A program made the translations under genes and the position numbers. Of a DNA stretch of 61,121 nucleotides, positions 8,146 to 16,509 are shown piece by piece (the first letter of the stretch is position 1; each line of letters starts with the position of its first letter). Under the pieces are notes generated by a model, which was given only the letters and a program-made list of their open reading frames with translations, was not told the DNA's origin and did no database searches. The DNA is from Pseudomonas fluorescens (GTDB lineage: Bacteria; Pseudomonadota; Gammaproteobacteria; Pseudomonadales; Pseudomonadaceae): contig NZ_LACH01000069.1 of the NCBI RefSeq assembly GCF_000968015.1, forward strand, positions 1-61,121, given 5' to 3'.

Positions 8146-9575
8146 ATGAAGCGCTTTATCCAAGGTGAACATCGAGGCCAAGGCACCTTACTTCCCGAGA
8201 GCCTCGACGACTACGTCAGCGATTCCAATCCGGTGCGCGTAGTCGACGTCTTTGTCGACGAACTGGATCTGGTCAATCTGGGTTTTGAAGGTGCCATTCC
8301 AGCCGATACTGGCCGGCCTGCTTACCACCCCGCGATCTTGCTAAAGATCTACATCTACGGCTGCCTCAACCGCATCCAATCGAGCCGACGTTTGGAGCGA
8401 GAAGCCCAGCGAAACGTCGAACTGATGTGGTTGACCGGGCGTTTGATGCCGGACTTCAAGACCATCGCCAACTTCCGAAAAGACAACAGCAAGGCCATCC
8501 GAGGCGTCTGTCGCCAGTTCGTTGTGCTGTGTCAGCAGTTGGGATTGTTTGGAGAACATCTGGTCGCCATCGATGGCAGTAAATTCAAAGCAGTCAACAA
8601 CCGCGACCGCAATTTCACCAGCGCCAAACTGAAACGGCGCATGGAAGAAATTGAATCGAGTATCAATCGTTACCTGGCGGCACTCGATGCTGCCGATCGG
8701 CAAGAACCAACAGCTTCCGAGCCCAGCGCCGTGCGGCTGGAAGAGAAAATCGCCAAGCTCAAAACTCAAATGAAGGAGCTTCAGGCTATCGAAACCCAGC
8801 TCAATGAGTCGCCGGATAAACAGTTCTCACTGACCGATCCAGACGCCCGTTCCATGATGACGCGGGCGCAGGAATCGTCGGCTACAACGTGCAGACAGCG
8901 GTCGATACTCAGCACCATTTGATCGTTGCACATGAGGTGAGCAACGTCGGTTCCGACCGCGATCAACTCAGTTCAATGGCCAAGCAGGCCCGCGAGGCGA
9001 TAGCGTCAGAAACGTTGTCGGTGGTGGCGGACCGAGGTTATTTCAAAAGCGAACAAATCCTGGCTTGTCACGATGCCGGCATCACCGCCTATGTACCCAA
9101 GCCGATGACCTCTGGAGCCAAGGCTGACGGGCGTTTCAATAACGATGCCTTCGTCTATGACGCGGCAAAGAACGAATACATTTGCCCGGCTGGAGAGGCG
9201 CTGATCTGGCACTATTCTTACGTTGAAAAAGGCCTGAAGTTGCATCGTTACTGGAGTTCGGAATGCCGGGACTGCGCGTTGAAATCGCAGTGCACACCGA
9301 GCACGGAACGACGAATTCGGCGCTGGGAGCATGAAGCCGTATTGGAGGAAATGCAGCTTCGGCTGAGCAAAGCCCCGGAGATGATGCGAGTCCGAAAACG
9401 GACGGATGAGCATCCCTTCGGGACGCTCAAACAATGGATGGGTGCGACGCACTTCCTGACGCGAAAGCTGGCCGGGGTGAGTGCGGAGATGAGTCTGAAT
9501 GTGCTCGCCTACAACCTGAAACGGGTCATGAAAATCATCGGTGCCAACGGTTTGATGAAGGCGCTGTCGGCATAA
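8146..9575 (+). pseudogene. IS1182-family transposase with internal frameshift
   Basis: The first frame starts MKRFIQGEHRGQGTLLPESL and carries the N-terminal DUF772-like domain (HPAILLKIYIYGCLNRIQSS) and AIDGSKFKAVNN with a catalytic Asp. It ends in nonsense after DPDARSMMTR. The second frame resumes GIVGYNVQTAVDTQHHLIVA, then VVADRGYF with the second Asp, a Cys-rich segment (CRDCALKSQC), and RRWEHE with HPFGTLKQWMG. Inserting one G in the GGG run near 8864-8866 would restore a single product of about 476 residues, so I read this as a one-base deletion. Programmed frameshifting is possible but is not usual for this family. Confidence 0.8.
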
Positions 9576-9715
9576 AAGAGGCTGATTTTGGCCCATCCCA
9601 GAGACTGTAAAAACAGCGTTGACGTGTTCCAGGTCGCGACCGATGCGACTCGAAGCATTGACCGTGCGATCGCTCAACTAACGAACGTCAATGACCCAAG
9701 ACGATCAGGCCATGA

Positions 9716-9737
9716 GCGTTTTTACACACTCTGGGCC
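9716..9737. repeat. IS1182-family right inverted repeat
   Basis: This is a perfect 22-base reverse complement of the left end (8073-8094), ending CACACTCTGGGCC. It defines the right boundary of the insertion sequence. Confidence 0.85.
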
Positions 9738-10133
9738 AGAAGCAGCCCCTCGATGTTGCTCCAAAACCAGAGGACGCTTTCAAGGGCTTCACCGGCCTCC
9801 CTAGCGATCTTCATCGCAGCGCAGTAACAAGCAGGCAACACCTTCAAACCTAAGTGCACCTAGGTCGAGTTCATGGACGAAAGCTCGATCACTCGAACTG
9901 GATTTTCTTCAGTTTCGTCATCGAGCCTGAATCGCGTACCGTTGACCATCATGGACTAACCTCCATTTCTGTCGAGTGCTCAAATGAGGGGTGCCATGGG
10001 ATTGCAATGAAGCAGATTGGTAGTCGCTCACTCGTTCCACGCGCAAAAAATACGTGAAAAAAAGTTAGATTAGGTAAGTGACTGATTTATGGAAGATAAA
10101 ACACATTTAACTGTTAGCAAGGCTCCGGAATCC
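9738..10133. other. Gap after the IS: no supported gene, possible minus-strand gene relic
   Basis: No convincing gene lies here. On the minus strand, 9738 to about 9850 reads like coding sequence (LPACYCAAMKIAREAGEALE, then SVLWFWSNIEGLL) that runs directly into the IS right end, so it may be the start of a gene interrupted by the insertion. I do not recognise the family. The rest, up to the MoxR gene, is AT-richer and probably holds that operon's promoter. Confidence 0.35.
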
Positions 10134-11135
10134 ATGAGTGAACAGATCGAGCCCGGCACACTGAGCCACGCGGCGCAGCAACGTCAACGCGCCAGCCAAC
10201 TGGCCCAAGCGGTACGGACCGAATTACAGAAAGCCGTGATCGGCCAGAACACCGTGATCGACGACGTCCTCACCGCGCTGATCGCCGGCGGCCACGTGCT
10301 GCTCGAAGGCGTGCCGGGGCTGGGCAAGACGTTGCTGGTACGCGCCCTCGCCCGCTGCTTCGGCGGCGAGTTCGCACGTATCCAGTTCACCCCGGACCTG
10401 ATGCCCAGCGACGTCACCGGGCACGCGGTGTACGACATGCAGACCGAGCAATTCAAACTGCGCAAAGGTCCTTTATTCACCAACCTTTTACTGGCCGACG
10501 AGATCAACCGCGCCCCGGCGAAAACCCAGGCCGCGCTGCTCGAAGCCATGCAAGAACGACAAGTCACCCTCGAAGGCCGCGCCCTGCCCATCGTGCAACC
10601 GTTCATGGTGCTCGCCACACAAAACCCCATCGAACAGGAAGGCACTTACCCGCTGCCGGAAGCCGAGCTTGATCGCTTCATGCTCAAGGTGCGCATGGAC
10701 TACCCCGACGCCGATCAGGAGCTGAACATGGTCCGCCAGGTCAGTCGCTCGACCCGGGCCGACATGCTCGATGTGCAACCCCTGCGCACGGTGTTGCAAG
10801 CCAAGGACGTGCTGGCCTTGCAACGCATTGCCAGCGATTTGCCGCTGGACGATCAAGTCCTCGACTATGCCGTGCGCCTGGCCCGCACTACCCGCAACTG
10901 GCCGGGCCTGATCCTCGGTGCCGGGCCTCGGGCCTCCATTGCCCTGGTGCGCTGCGCTCGGGCGCGAGCGTTGTTGCGTGGCGGCGAGTTTGTGATTCCG
11001 GATGACATCAAAGGCTGCGCCCTCGCGGTGTTGCGTCACCGTGTGCGGATTGCGCCGGAACTGGACATCGAAGGGCTGGACGTCGATCAAGTACTCAAGC
11101 AACTGCTCGATCAAGTGCCGGCGCCGCGCCTGTGA
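10134..11135 (+). CDS. MoxR-family AAA+ ATPase
   Basis: The protein is 333 residues from the ATG at 10134 (MSEQIEPGTLSHAA). An in-frame ATG at 10089 would add 15 residues but lacks a good ribosome binding site, and the start choice is not certain. Walker A is GVPGLGKT, Walker B is LLLADEINRAPAKTQAALLE, sensor 1 is LATQNPIEQEGTYPLPEAEL, and the C-terminal lid is DIKGCALAVLRHRV. MoxR ATPases act as chaperone-like remodellers, often working with VWA or DUF58 partners. The stop overlaps the DUF58 start by 4 bases, the usual arrangement, so the two form a functional pair. Upstream is the IS gap. Confidence 0.9.
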   Translation: MSEQIEPGTLSHAAQQRQRASQLAQAVRTELQKAVIGQNTVIDDVLTALIAGGHVLLEGVPGLGKTLLVRALARCFGGEFARIQFTPDLMPSDVTGHAVYDMQTEQFKLRKGPLFTNLLLADEINRAPAKTQAALLEAMQERQVTLEGRALPIVQPFMVLATQNPIEQEGTYPLPEAELDRFMLKVRMDYPDADQELNMVRQVSRSTRADMLDVQPLRTVLQAKDVLALQRIASDLPLDDQVLDYAVRLARTTRNWPGLILGAGPRASIALVRCARARALLRGGEFVIPDDIKGCALAVLRHRVRIAPELDIEGLDVDQVLKQLLDQVPAPRL

Positions 11136-12463
11136 AACCCTCGCGCCTGCTGCTGATCTGGCTTGCATTGCTGCTGGCCATCGGCATCGTGCTGGGCGCG
11201 TTGCGAGCGTTGGAATTCGCGGTTCCATCGAGCCTGTTGTCGATCAACTGGGGACTGCTGCTGGCACTGCTGGCCCTGGCAATACTCGACGTCGTCCGCC
11301 TCAAACGACTGCCCTCGCCCCGCCTCCATCGACAAATGCCCGGCAGCCTTGCACTCGGTCGATGGGGTGAAGTGCGACTGGAGCTCGAACATGACTTCGC
11401 TCAGCCACTGACCGTACAGATTTTCGACCATGTGCCGGAAGGCCTGAGCTTCGAAAACCTTCCTCTGTCGGTCGACCTGCAACCTGGCCAGCACAGCCAG
11501 ATCGGTTATCGATTGCGCCCTCTCAAGCGCGGGCACTTCAGTTTCGAGTTCTGCGAAATCAACCTGCCGAGCCCATTGGGGCTGTGGTCCGACAAACGCT
11601 TGCTCAATGTGGTCGACAGCACCCGCGTCTACCCGGACTTCGCCCGCCTGTACGGCGGCCAACTGCTGGCAGTCGACAACTGGCTCAGCCAACTCGGCGT
11701 GCGCCAACGCCAACGACGCGGCCTGGGCCTGGAGTTTCATCAACTGCGCGAATTCCGCGAAGGCGACAGCCTGCGCCAGATCGACTGGAAAGCCACCGCC
11801 CGCCAACGCACGCCCATCGCCCGCGAATACCAGGACGAACGCGACCAGCAGATCATCTTCATGCTCGATTGCGGCCGGCGCATGCGCAGCCAGGACGATG
11901 AGCTGTCGCACTTCGACCACGCGCTCAATGCCTGTCTGCTACTCAGTTACGTCGCCCTGCGCCAAGGCGACGCAGTGGGCCTGAGCACCTTCGCCAACGA
12001 CCGGCCGCATTACCTCGCCCCGGTCAAAGGCACTGAACAACTCAAGGTCCTGCTCAATACCGTCTACGACCTCAACAGCACCCAACGCCCCGCTGATTAC
12101 CAAGCCGCCGCCAACGAGTTACTGGCCCGCCAAAAACGCCGGGCGTTGGTGGTGCTGGTGACCAACCTGCGGGATGAAGACGACGAAGAACTGCTGACCG
12201 CCGTCAGACGACTGAGCAAACAGCATCGGGTGCTGGTGGCCAGTCTGCGTGAGGACGTCCTCGACACGCTGCGGCATACGCCGGTGCAAACCTTGTCGGA
12301 GGCGCTGGCCTATTGCGGGACGGTGGAATATTTGAATGAACGGGCGGAACTCCATGAGCGGTTGAGTGCTCATGGAGTTCCCGTTGTAGATGCTCGGCCC
12401 TCAGAGTTGGGGGCCGAACTGGTGACGCAATATCTGAGCTGGAAAAGAAGCGCCGCGTTTTGA
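11132..12463 (+). CDS. DUF58 domain protein, MoxR partner
   Basis: The 443-residue product starts at a GTG that overlaps the MoxR stop. Two N-terminal membrane helices (about residues 5-25 and 37-55) precede a beta-rich region. The DUF58 core around residues 195-240 contains GLGLEFHQLREFREGDSLRQ followed by IDWKATARQ, and a VWA-like fold follows (IIFMLDCGRRM, VVLVTNLRDEDDEE). The family is thought to be an inner-membrane or envelope substrate or scaffold of the MoxR ATPase. The gene ends only 8 bases from the convergent end of the Tc-associated operon, so the Tc island abuts it directly. Confidence 0.88.
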   Translation: MKPSRLLLIWLALLLAIGIVLGALRALEFAVPSSLLSINWGLLLALLALAILDVVRLKRLPSPRLHRQMPGSLALGRWGEVRLELEHDFAQPLTVQIFDHVPEGLSFENLPLSVDLQPGQHSQIGYRLRPLKRGHFSFEFCEINLPSPLGLWSDKRLLNVVDSTRVYPDFARLYGGQLLAVDNWLSQLGVRQRQRRGLGLEFHQLREFREGDSLRQIDWKATARQRTPIAREYQDERDQQIIFMLDCGRRMRSQDDELSHFDHALNACLLLSYVALRQGDAVGLSTFANDRPHYLAPVKGTEQLKVLLNTVYDLNSTQRPADYQAAANELLARQKRRALVVLVTNLRDEDDEELLTAVRRLSKQHRVLVASLREDVLDTLRHTPVQTLSEALAYCGTVEYLNERAELHERLSAHGVPVVDARPSELGAELVTQYLSWKRSAAF

Positions 12464-12471
12464 TTTTTCAA

Positions 12472-15400
12472 TCAGTTCACTACCGTGACATGTACGGCGC
12501 CAATGTCTGAGGAACCATCAGAATTCTCGACCTTGACGGCCAGGGACACGACATCCGATGTGTACATCGGCCTCCAATAGTGCAGGTATTGTCCGTTGCG
12601 ATCGGTAGTGGCATCGATGAATGGCGCGCCATTATTGGAAACCAGAATGCGCCTGTCTGACATTGGCTGACGGGTTTCCCTGTCCACTATCTGCGCAGTC
12701 ATCGTGACAAACGTGCTCACCGGAACCGGATTCACCGACGCGACAACGGACTCGACAGCCGCGTGATTCGCTTCAAGAACGGTCAATACCAGCGATTTCG
12801 TATCCCATCCAGCCACGCCCCCTTTCACCGATGCCCACAACAAAGTCTCACCTGAGGCCCCCAGGGTGAAGCGAACCGTGGCCTTTCCATCCGCATCGGT
12901 CAGTGTTGGCGCCAAGGACGTGTTGTCGTATTCCCACATCACCTCGACATTCGCCAATGGCTCATCCGTGTTGGCTGAAACCACCAAAACCCGGGCGGTC
13001 ATTTCTTGCCCCGGAAAACCGGGCGGATCATCGCTGACCAACTGTTTTATCTGACGAGGTTCACTCAGGTAAAACGGCAACGAAACCGAATCCGAGTTCA
13101 GCGCATCCCCGACCGACGCCGTCAGTTCAAACGCGCCCGGTGTGGCTGGCATGAAACGGATCTTCGCCACCCCGTAAAAATTGGTGATCGATGTGATTAC
13201 GCCAAGATCAGGGCTGCGCCAGGTCACGGTCAGGCCCGACATCGGTTTGCCGGTTATGCTTGAGACAACGGTAATCTGTTCCGACACCTGCGCGCCCCAC
13301 AGCAGCGTCTGGTTGACCCGCTGACGCTCGGCGATTTTCACCACTTGCGAGCCCTCACCCAACGACATCGCGTTCGCCGGCGACAGGCTCGCCAGTCGCT
13401 CAGACGACAGGCGCAACGCAAAACTGCCGTCCTTCAAATCGCCAACGTTGAACAGGTACTGCAATCCCACGTCGTAGAATGACCGGGGCACGCCAAGCCC
13501 TTGCGACAAAAACCTGATACCCAGTTCGGCAGGTCCGGTGCCGGTCATTCCTAGTGTCAAGGGATGTCCAAACAAGGGACTGTTACTGGCGGCCTCCAGA
13601 TCGACAGAATGCTCCCCCTTGCGACGCGGGAAGTAGGTTTTTTCGCCCCACGGCTGGAAGGGTTGCTTGTCAAAACTGACCCTCAGCCCTTCCCACGGAT
13701 CACTCGCTAGCGCAGTGACCGTCATGGCGTGTTGCTCTTGATAACCGTCGTAAGGGCTCACCACCAACGCCTCCACCCGATGCTCCGAATTACCGGTTGC
13801 GGGTGCATAAGCAAAACCGGACCAGCCATCGGCATCGGTTTTCACCTCACTTGAGCTCCCCGATGTCGTCCATGTCACCGGCACCTGATCCACGGCATTC
13901 CCGGTGAAATGAGAGAACACCCGAACCCACTGCCAGGCGGGGTCTTGTCCGACGACCGGGTCCACAGGCGATTCACGAAACGTCTCTATCCTGACTTTGT
14001 TATGCGCCAGCGTCATCGGCTTGGCTGTGGCAACGAAATCCAGCTGCGGCAGTACCAACGCCAGGGCAAATTGGCCAGGCTTTTCACTGGCGGTAAAGTC
14101 CAACGTCCAGCGGGCGCCGCCGTCACCGATTGCCTGCAGCTGATCAAGTAAAGGTTCGACTTTGGCACCGAGTTGCTCGGCCGATGTTCCCGACCACAAC
14201 AGCCGCGCCGAAAGGCCTACCAGAGGGCTGAGAGCATTGGGCAAGACGATGAAGCGGTGCAACGCGCCCAAACATGGATACAACGGTTGATTGCCCAGTG
14301 CAGCCGGTGTTTGGTCCAGCACCAGAGCCACTTCCTGAGTCAGATCAGGGGATATCAAACGCCCGAACAGTTCCCGATCAACTGACAAGCCCTCGCTGGT
14401 CAATTTCAGTTCGAACAAACCGCTGAGGCTGGTATCGGCCTCAGAGTCGAGCGTCCACTCCAGGCCGCCCGCAGGCAGTGGTCTGGGCGTTCCGATATCA
14501 CTCGGCACCAGCCCGATTGCCGGCGGCGCACCGCGCCAGTTCAACGTCATGTTTTTGTTGATCAAACTGCTGCCGGACAGTGGCTCGACCTTCAAGGTAT
14601 GTGTCTGTCCACGCCAACAGAGCACCCCAAGCGCGACCCGATCAACCTCGACGTTATCGAGCAGGATCTTGACCTCGCTCTTCCATGGACTGGTCGCCAG
14701 TGGCGTCACATTGAAAGGCTGTTCAATTGGCACCGCCTCTGTGTGAGCTCTGACTTTGGCAGTGATGACGTGAGGCCCATCGCGTTCAGGCGTATACAGC
14801 AAACTGGCCCAGCCACCGGCTCCCGAGCGGGTCGGGATGTTGCCCCCGGGCGTCTCCCAGTCAACCAGTGCATTGATGACGGGACCACCGTCGCCGCTAG
14901 CCACGACATGCAACACCTGCACCCTCAGCAGCACACTTTCCTGTTCATCCTTCACCGGAAACTTGTTGGCCTCTCGCACCTCTCCGATCTTCACCAGATT
15001 ACGCGCCAGTGACATGCGTTTTTTCGGCGATGCCAGCAACAACTTCGAGCAGACCAGCGACAGCTCGAACCGACCGTCAAGACAGTCCTCATTCGTCAGC
15101 GTCCAGAGAACGTCGGAGCCGTCGACCGGCACCGGCGTTTCAAGCGCCGGATTGACGGTAACCCCCAATTGTTCAGCAGAATCGCCGCTCCAGTGCAGAC
15201 ACACATCCGTTCCCGACAGTACCGCGGGGAGTTTCACGTGAACCTGATAGGTTGAACCCCGATTGGGATAGCCGATCCTTTCCTCCCAAGGCGCCCCCTG
15301 CTCCTCTACAACAGCCAAGACCTCCTTCCACGGATCGGTCGCTAAAACCCGCACTGTCAGCGTTTGAGTCACGACGCCAGTGGCGTAATACGGGCTGTCG

Positions 15401-16509
15401 ACCGAGGCCTGAATGTCGTATTCACCCTCATCCGTCGGCCCAAAAGGAAAGTATGCCCAGCCATCGGTATTGGTGACGGCAGCACTTTTGACGCCCGTTG
15501 CGGTGACCGTCCAGCTCACCGTCCGTCCGCTGAGAAACTGACCGGTGTAATACGACGCCACTCGAACCCCCAGGCAAACGCTTTGCCCCAGGATCGGGTA
15601 GTAAGCCGCTTCCTGCACATCACGAAACATCAAGCGGTGATGCCCCAGCGACACCGCGATCGGGTAAGGTTCGGCGGTGTACTGGTTAAGCAGGTTCATC
15701 GAAAAGAGGTAGGGTTCCTCATCTCCGATCCACGGGCAATCGAGCAGCCATTGATCCTCAAGCGGATGATCAACGCCCCAGCCAGGCGATGTGACAATCG
15801 CCTCTTGCGGGTTGTCGTTGCTGGTCAACGCGGCCTTGGTGCCCAGCCAGGCGTTGTCTGGCGCAAGCCTGAATTTCAGCCGGTGAGCAAGGCTCGCGGA
15901 GGCCCCCAGGCATAAGTGCAAAGTCCCCGACGGTGGCACCAGTTCTTCGTCAAGCATCAGCGGTTGCATCTGCGCCGGTTCCAGATGCAACTGAAGCTTG
16001 ATTCGGGTGATGCAGACCTGCGAGAGGTAGTCGCCAAGTTTGTTGGGCGGGCTGAACACGCTGACGGTGATGGTGTCTTGACCGTGGAACGGCAGCTCCA
16101 GGTCGACTTTGTACGGGATCGGCTTGAACACCAGCGGCTGACCACTCTTCAGACGCGCTTGATCTTCCTCCGGATCCCGGGGTTTACCCGGCAGCAACGG
16201 GATTTCCAGTGCCTCTGACTGCCCATCGATACTGACAACCATCCTGCCCGCTTCGCTATGCCGCATCTCGCACAGGAAACTGAGGGCATAGCGAGCTTGA
16301 GCACCCGGATCTTTTGGAACCGTCAATGACTGACTGACCGAAGACTCATTGCCGGCCTTCAGAAAACGAATCAGTACACCCTCATAGATTTCCATCGCCG
16401 TACCCAGCCAGTCCTGATTGACCGGGCCCTTTTTCCAATGACTGAATGCCTTCTCGAATTCGCCATCGAGCACCAGACTCTCATTGGCCAGAATAATCGG
16501 TTTACCCAC
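12472..16509 (-). CDS. Giant Ig-repeat protein downstream of TcA (1,345 aa)
   Basis: No signal peptide is visible. The N-terminus (about residues 1-190) looks like a jelly-roll or carbohydrate-binding fold (LDGEFEKAFSHWKKGPVN). Then come repeated modules whose linkers share a motif: LATDPWKE (about residue 390), LATSPWKS (about 606), SPDLTQE (about 722) and LASDPWEG (about 936). Each module has an Ig-like part ending in a GWA-type turn with Y-x-P, and a second part with LSGxxxxLxWSGxSAEQLG, WTL and MSLARN. Three further Big-1-like domains fill residues 1040-1345. The GTG start overlaps the TcaB stop by 8 bases, so the gene belongs to the toxin operon. Possible roles are an accessory receptor-binding or assembly subunit, but I know of no described Tc component like it. 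Confidence 0.85.
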   Translation of the reverse strand: MGKPIILANESLVLDGEFEKAFSHWKKGPVNQDWLGTAMEIYEGVLIRFLKAGNESSVSQSLTVPKDPGAQARYALSFLCEMRHSEAGRMVVSIDGQSEALEIPLLPGKPRDPEEDQARLKSGQPLVFKPIPYKVDLELPFHGQDTITVSVFSPPNKLGDYLSQVCITRIKLQLHLEPAQMQPLMLDEELVPPSGTLHLCLGASASLAHRLKFRLAPDNAWLGTKAALTSNDNPQEAIVTSPGWGVDHPLEDQWLLDCPWIGDEEPYLFSMNLLNQYTAEPYPIAVSLGHHRLMFRDVQEAAYYPILGQSVCLGVRVASYYTGQFLSGRTVSWTVTATGVKSAAVTNTDGWAYFPFGPTDEGEYDIQASVDSPYYATGVVTQTLTVRVLATDPWKEVLAVVEEQGAPWEERIGYPNRGSTYQVHVKLPAVLSGTDVCLHWSGDSAEQLGVTVNPALETPVPVDGSDVLWTLTNEDCLDGRFELSLVCSKLLLASPKKRMSLARNLVKIGEVREANKFPVKDEQESVLLRVQVLHVVASGDGGPVINALVDWETPGGNIPTRSGAGGWASLLYTPERDGPHVITAKVRAHTEAVPIEQPFNVTPLATSPWKSEVKILLDNVEVDRVALGVLCWRGQTHTLKVEPLSGSSLINKNMTLNWRGAPPAIGLVPSDIGTPRPLPAGGLEWTLDSEADTSLSGLFELKLTSEGLSVDRELFGRLISPDLTQEVALVLDQTPAALGNQPLYPCLGALHRFIVLPNALSPLVGLSARLLWSGTSAEQLGAKVEPLLDQLQAIGDGGARWTLDFTASEKPGQFALALVLPQLDFVATAKPMTLAHNKVRIETFRESPVDPVVGQDPAWQWVRVFSHFTGNAVDQVPVTWTTSGSSSEVKTDADGWSGFAYAPATGNSEHRVEALVVSPYDGYQEQHAMTVTALASDPWEGLRVSFDKQPFQPWGEKTYFPRRKGEHSVDLEAASNSPLFGHPLTLGMTGTGPAELGIRFLSQGLGVPRSFYDVGLQYLFNVGDLKDGSFALRLSSERLASLSPANAMSLGEGSQVVKIAERQRVNQTLLWGAQVSEQITVVSSITGKPMSGLTVTWRSPDLGVITSITNFYGVAKIRFMPATPGAFELTASVGDALNSDSVSLPFYLSEPRQIKQLVSDDPPGFPGQEMTARVLVVSANTDEPLANVEVMWEYDNTSLAPTLTDADGKATVRFTLGASGETLLWASVKGGVAGWDTKSLVLTVLEANHAAVESVVASVNPVPVSTFVTMTAQIVDRETRQPMSDRRILVSNNGAPFIDATTDRNGQYLHYWRPMYTSDVVSLAVKVENSDGSSDIGAVHVTVVN

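Larger units (their letters stand above)
8073..9737 (+). mobile_element. IS1182-family insertion sequence, 1,665 bp
   Basis: Perfect 22-bp terminal inverted repeats (8073-8094 and 9716-9737) enclose a single transposase gene on the plus strand. The size and the DDE transposase type fit the IS1182 family. No direct repeat of the target is evident: the left flank ends CAACAATC and the right flank begins AGAAGCAG. About 120 bases of non-coding sequence follow the transposase before the right end. The ends look complete, so the element is recent or was recently mobile, but the transposase frame is broken. Confidence 0.85.

Noticed and set aside
8860..8870. Programmed frameshift in the transposase
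   Set aside because: There is no slippery heptamer, only GGG where GGGG would restore the frame, and IS1182 transposases are normally a single frame.
10089..10133. Upstream ATG for the MoxR gene
   Set aside because: The extra 15 residues are not family-like and there is no ribosome binding site, so 10134 was preferred, with some doubt.
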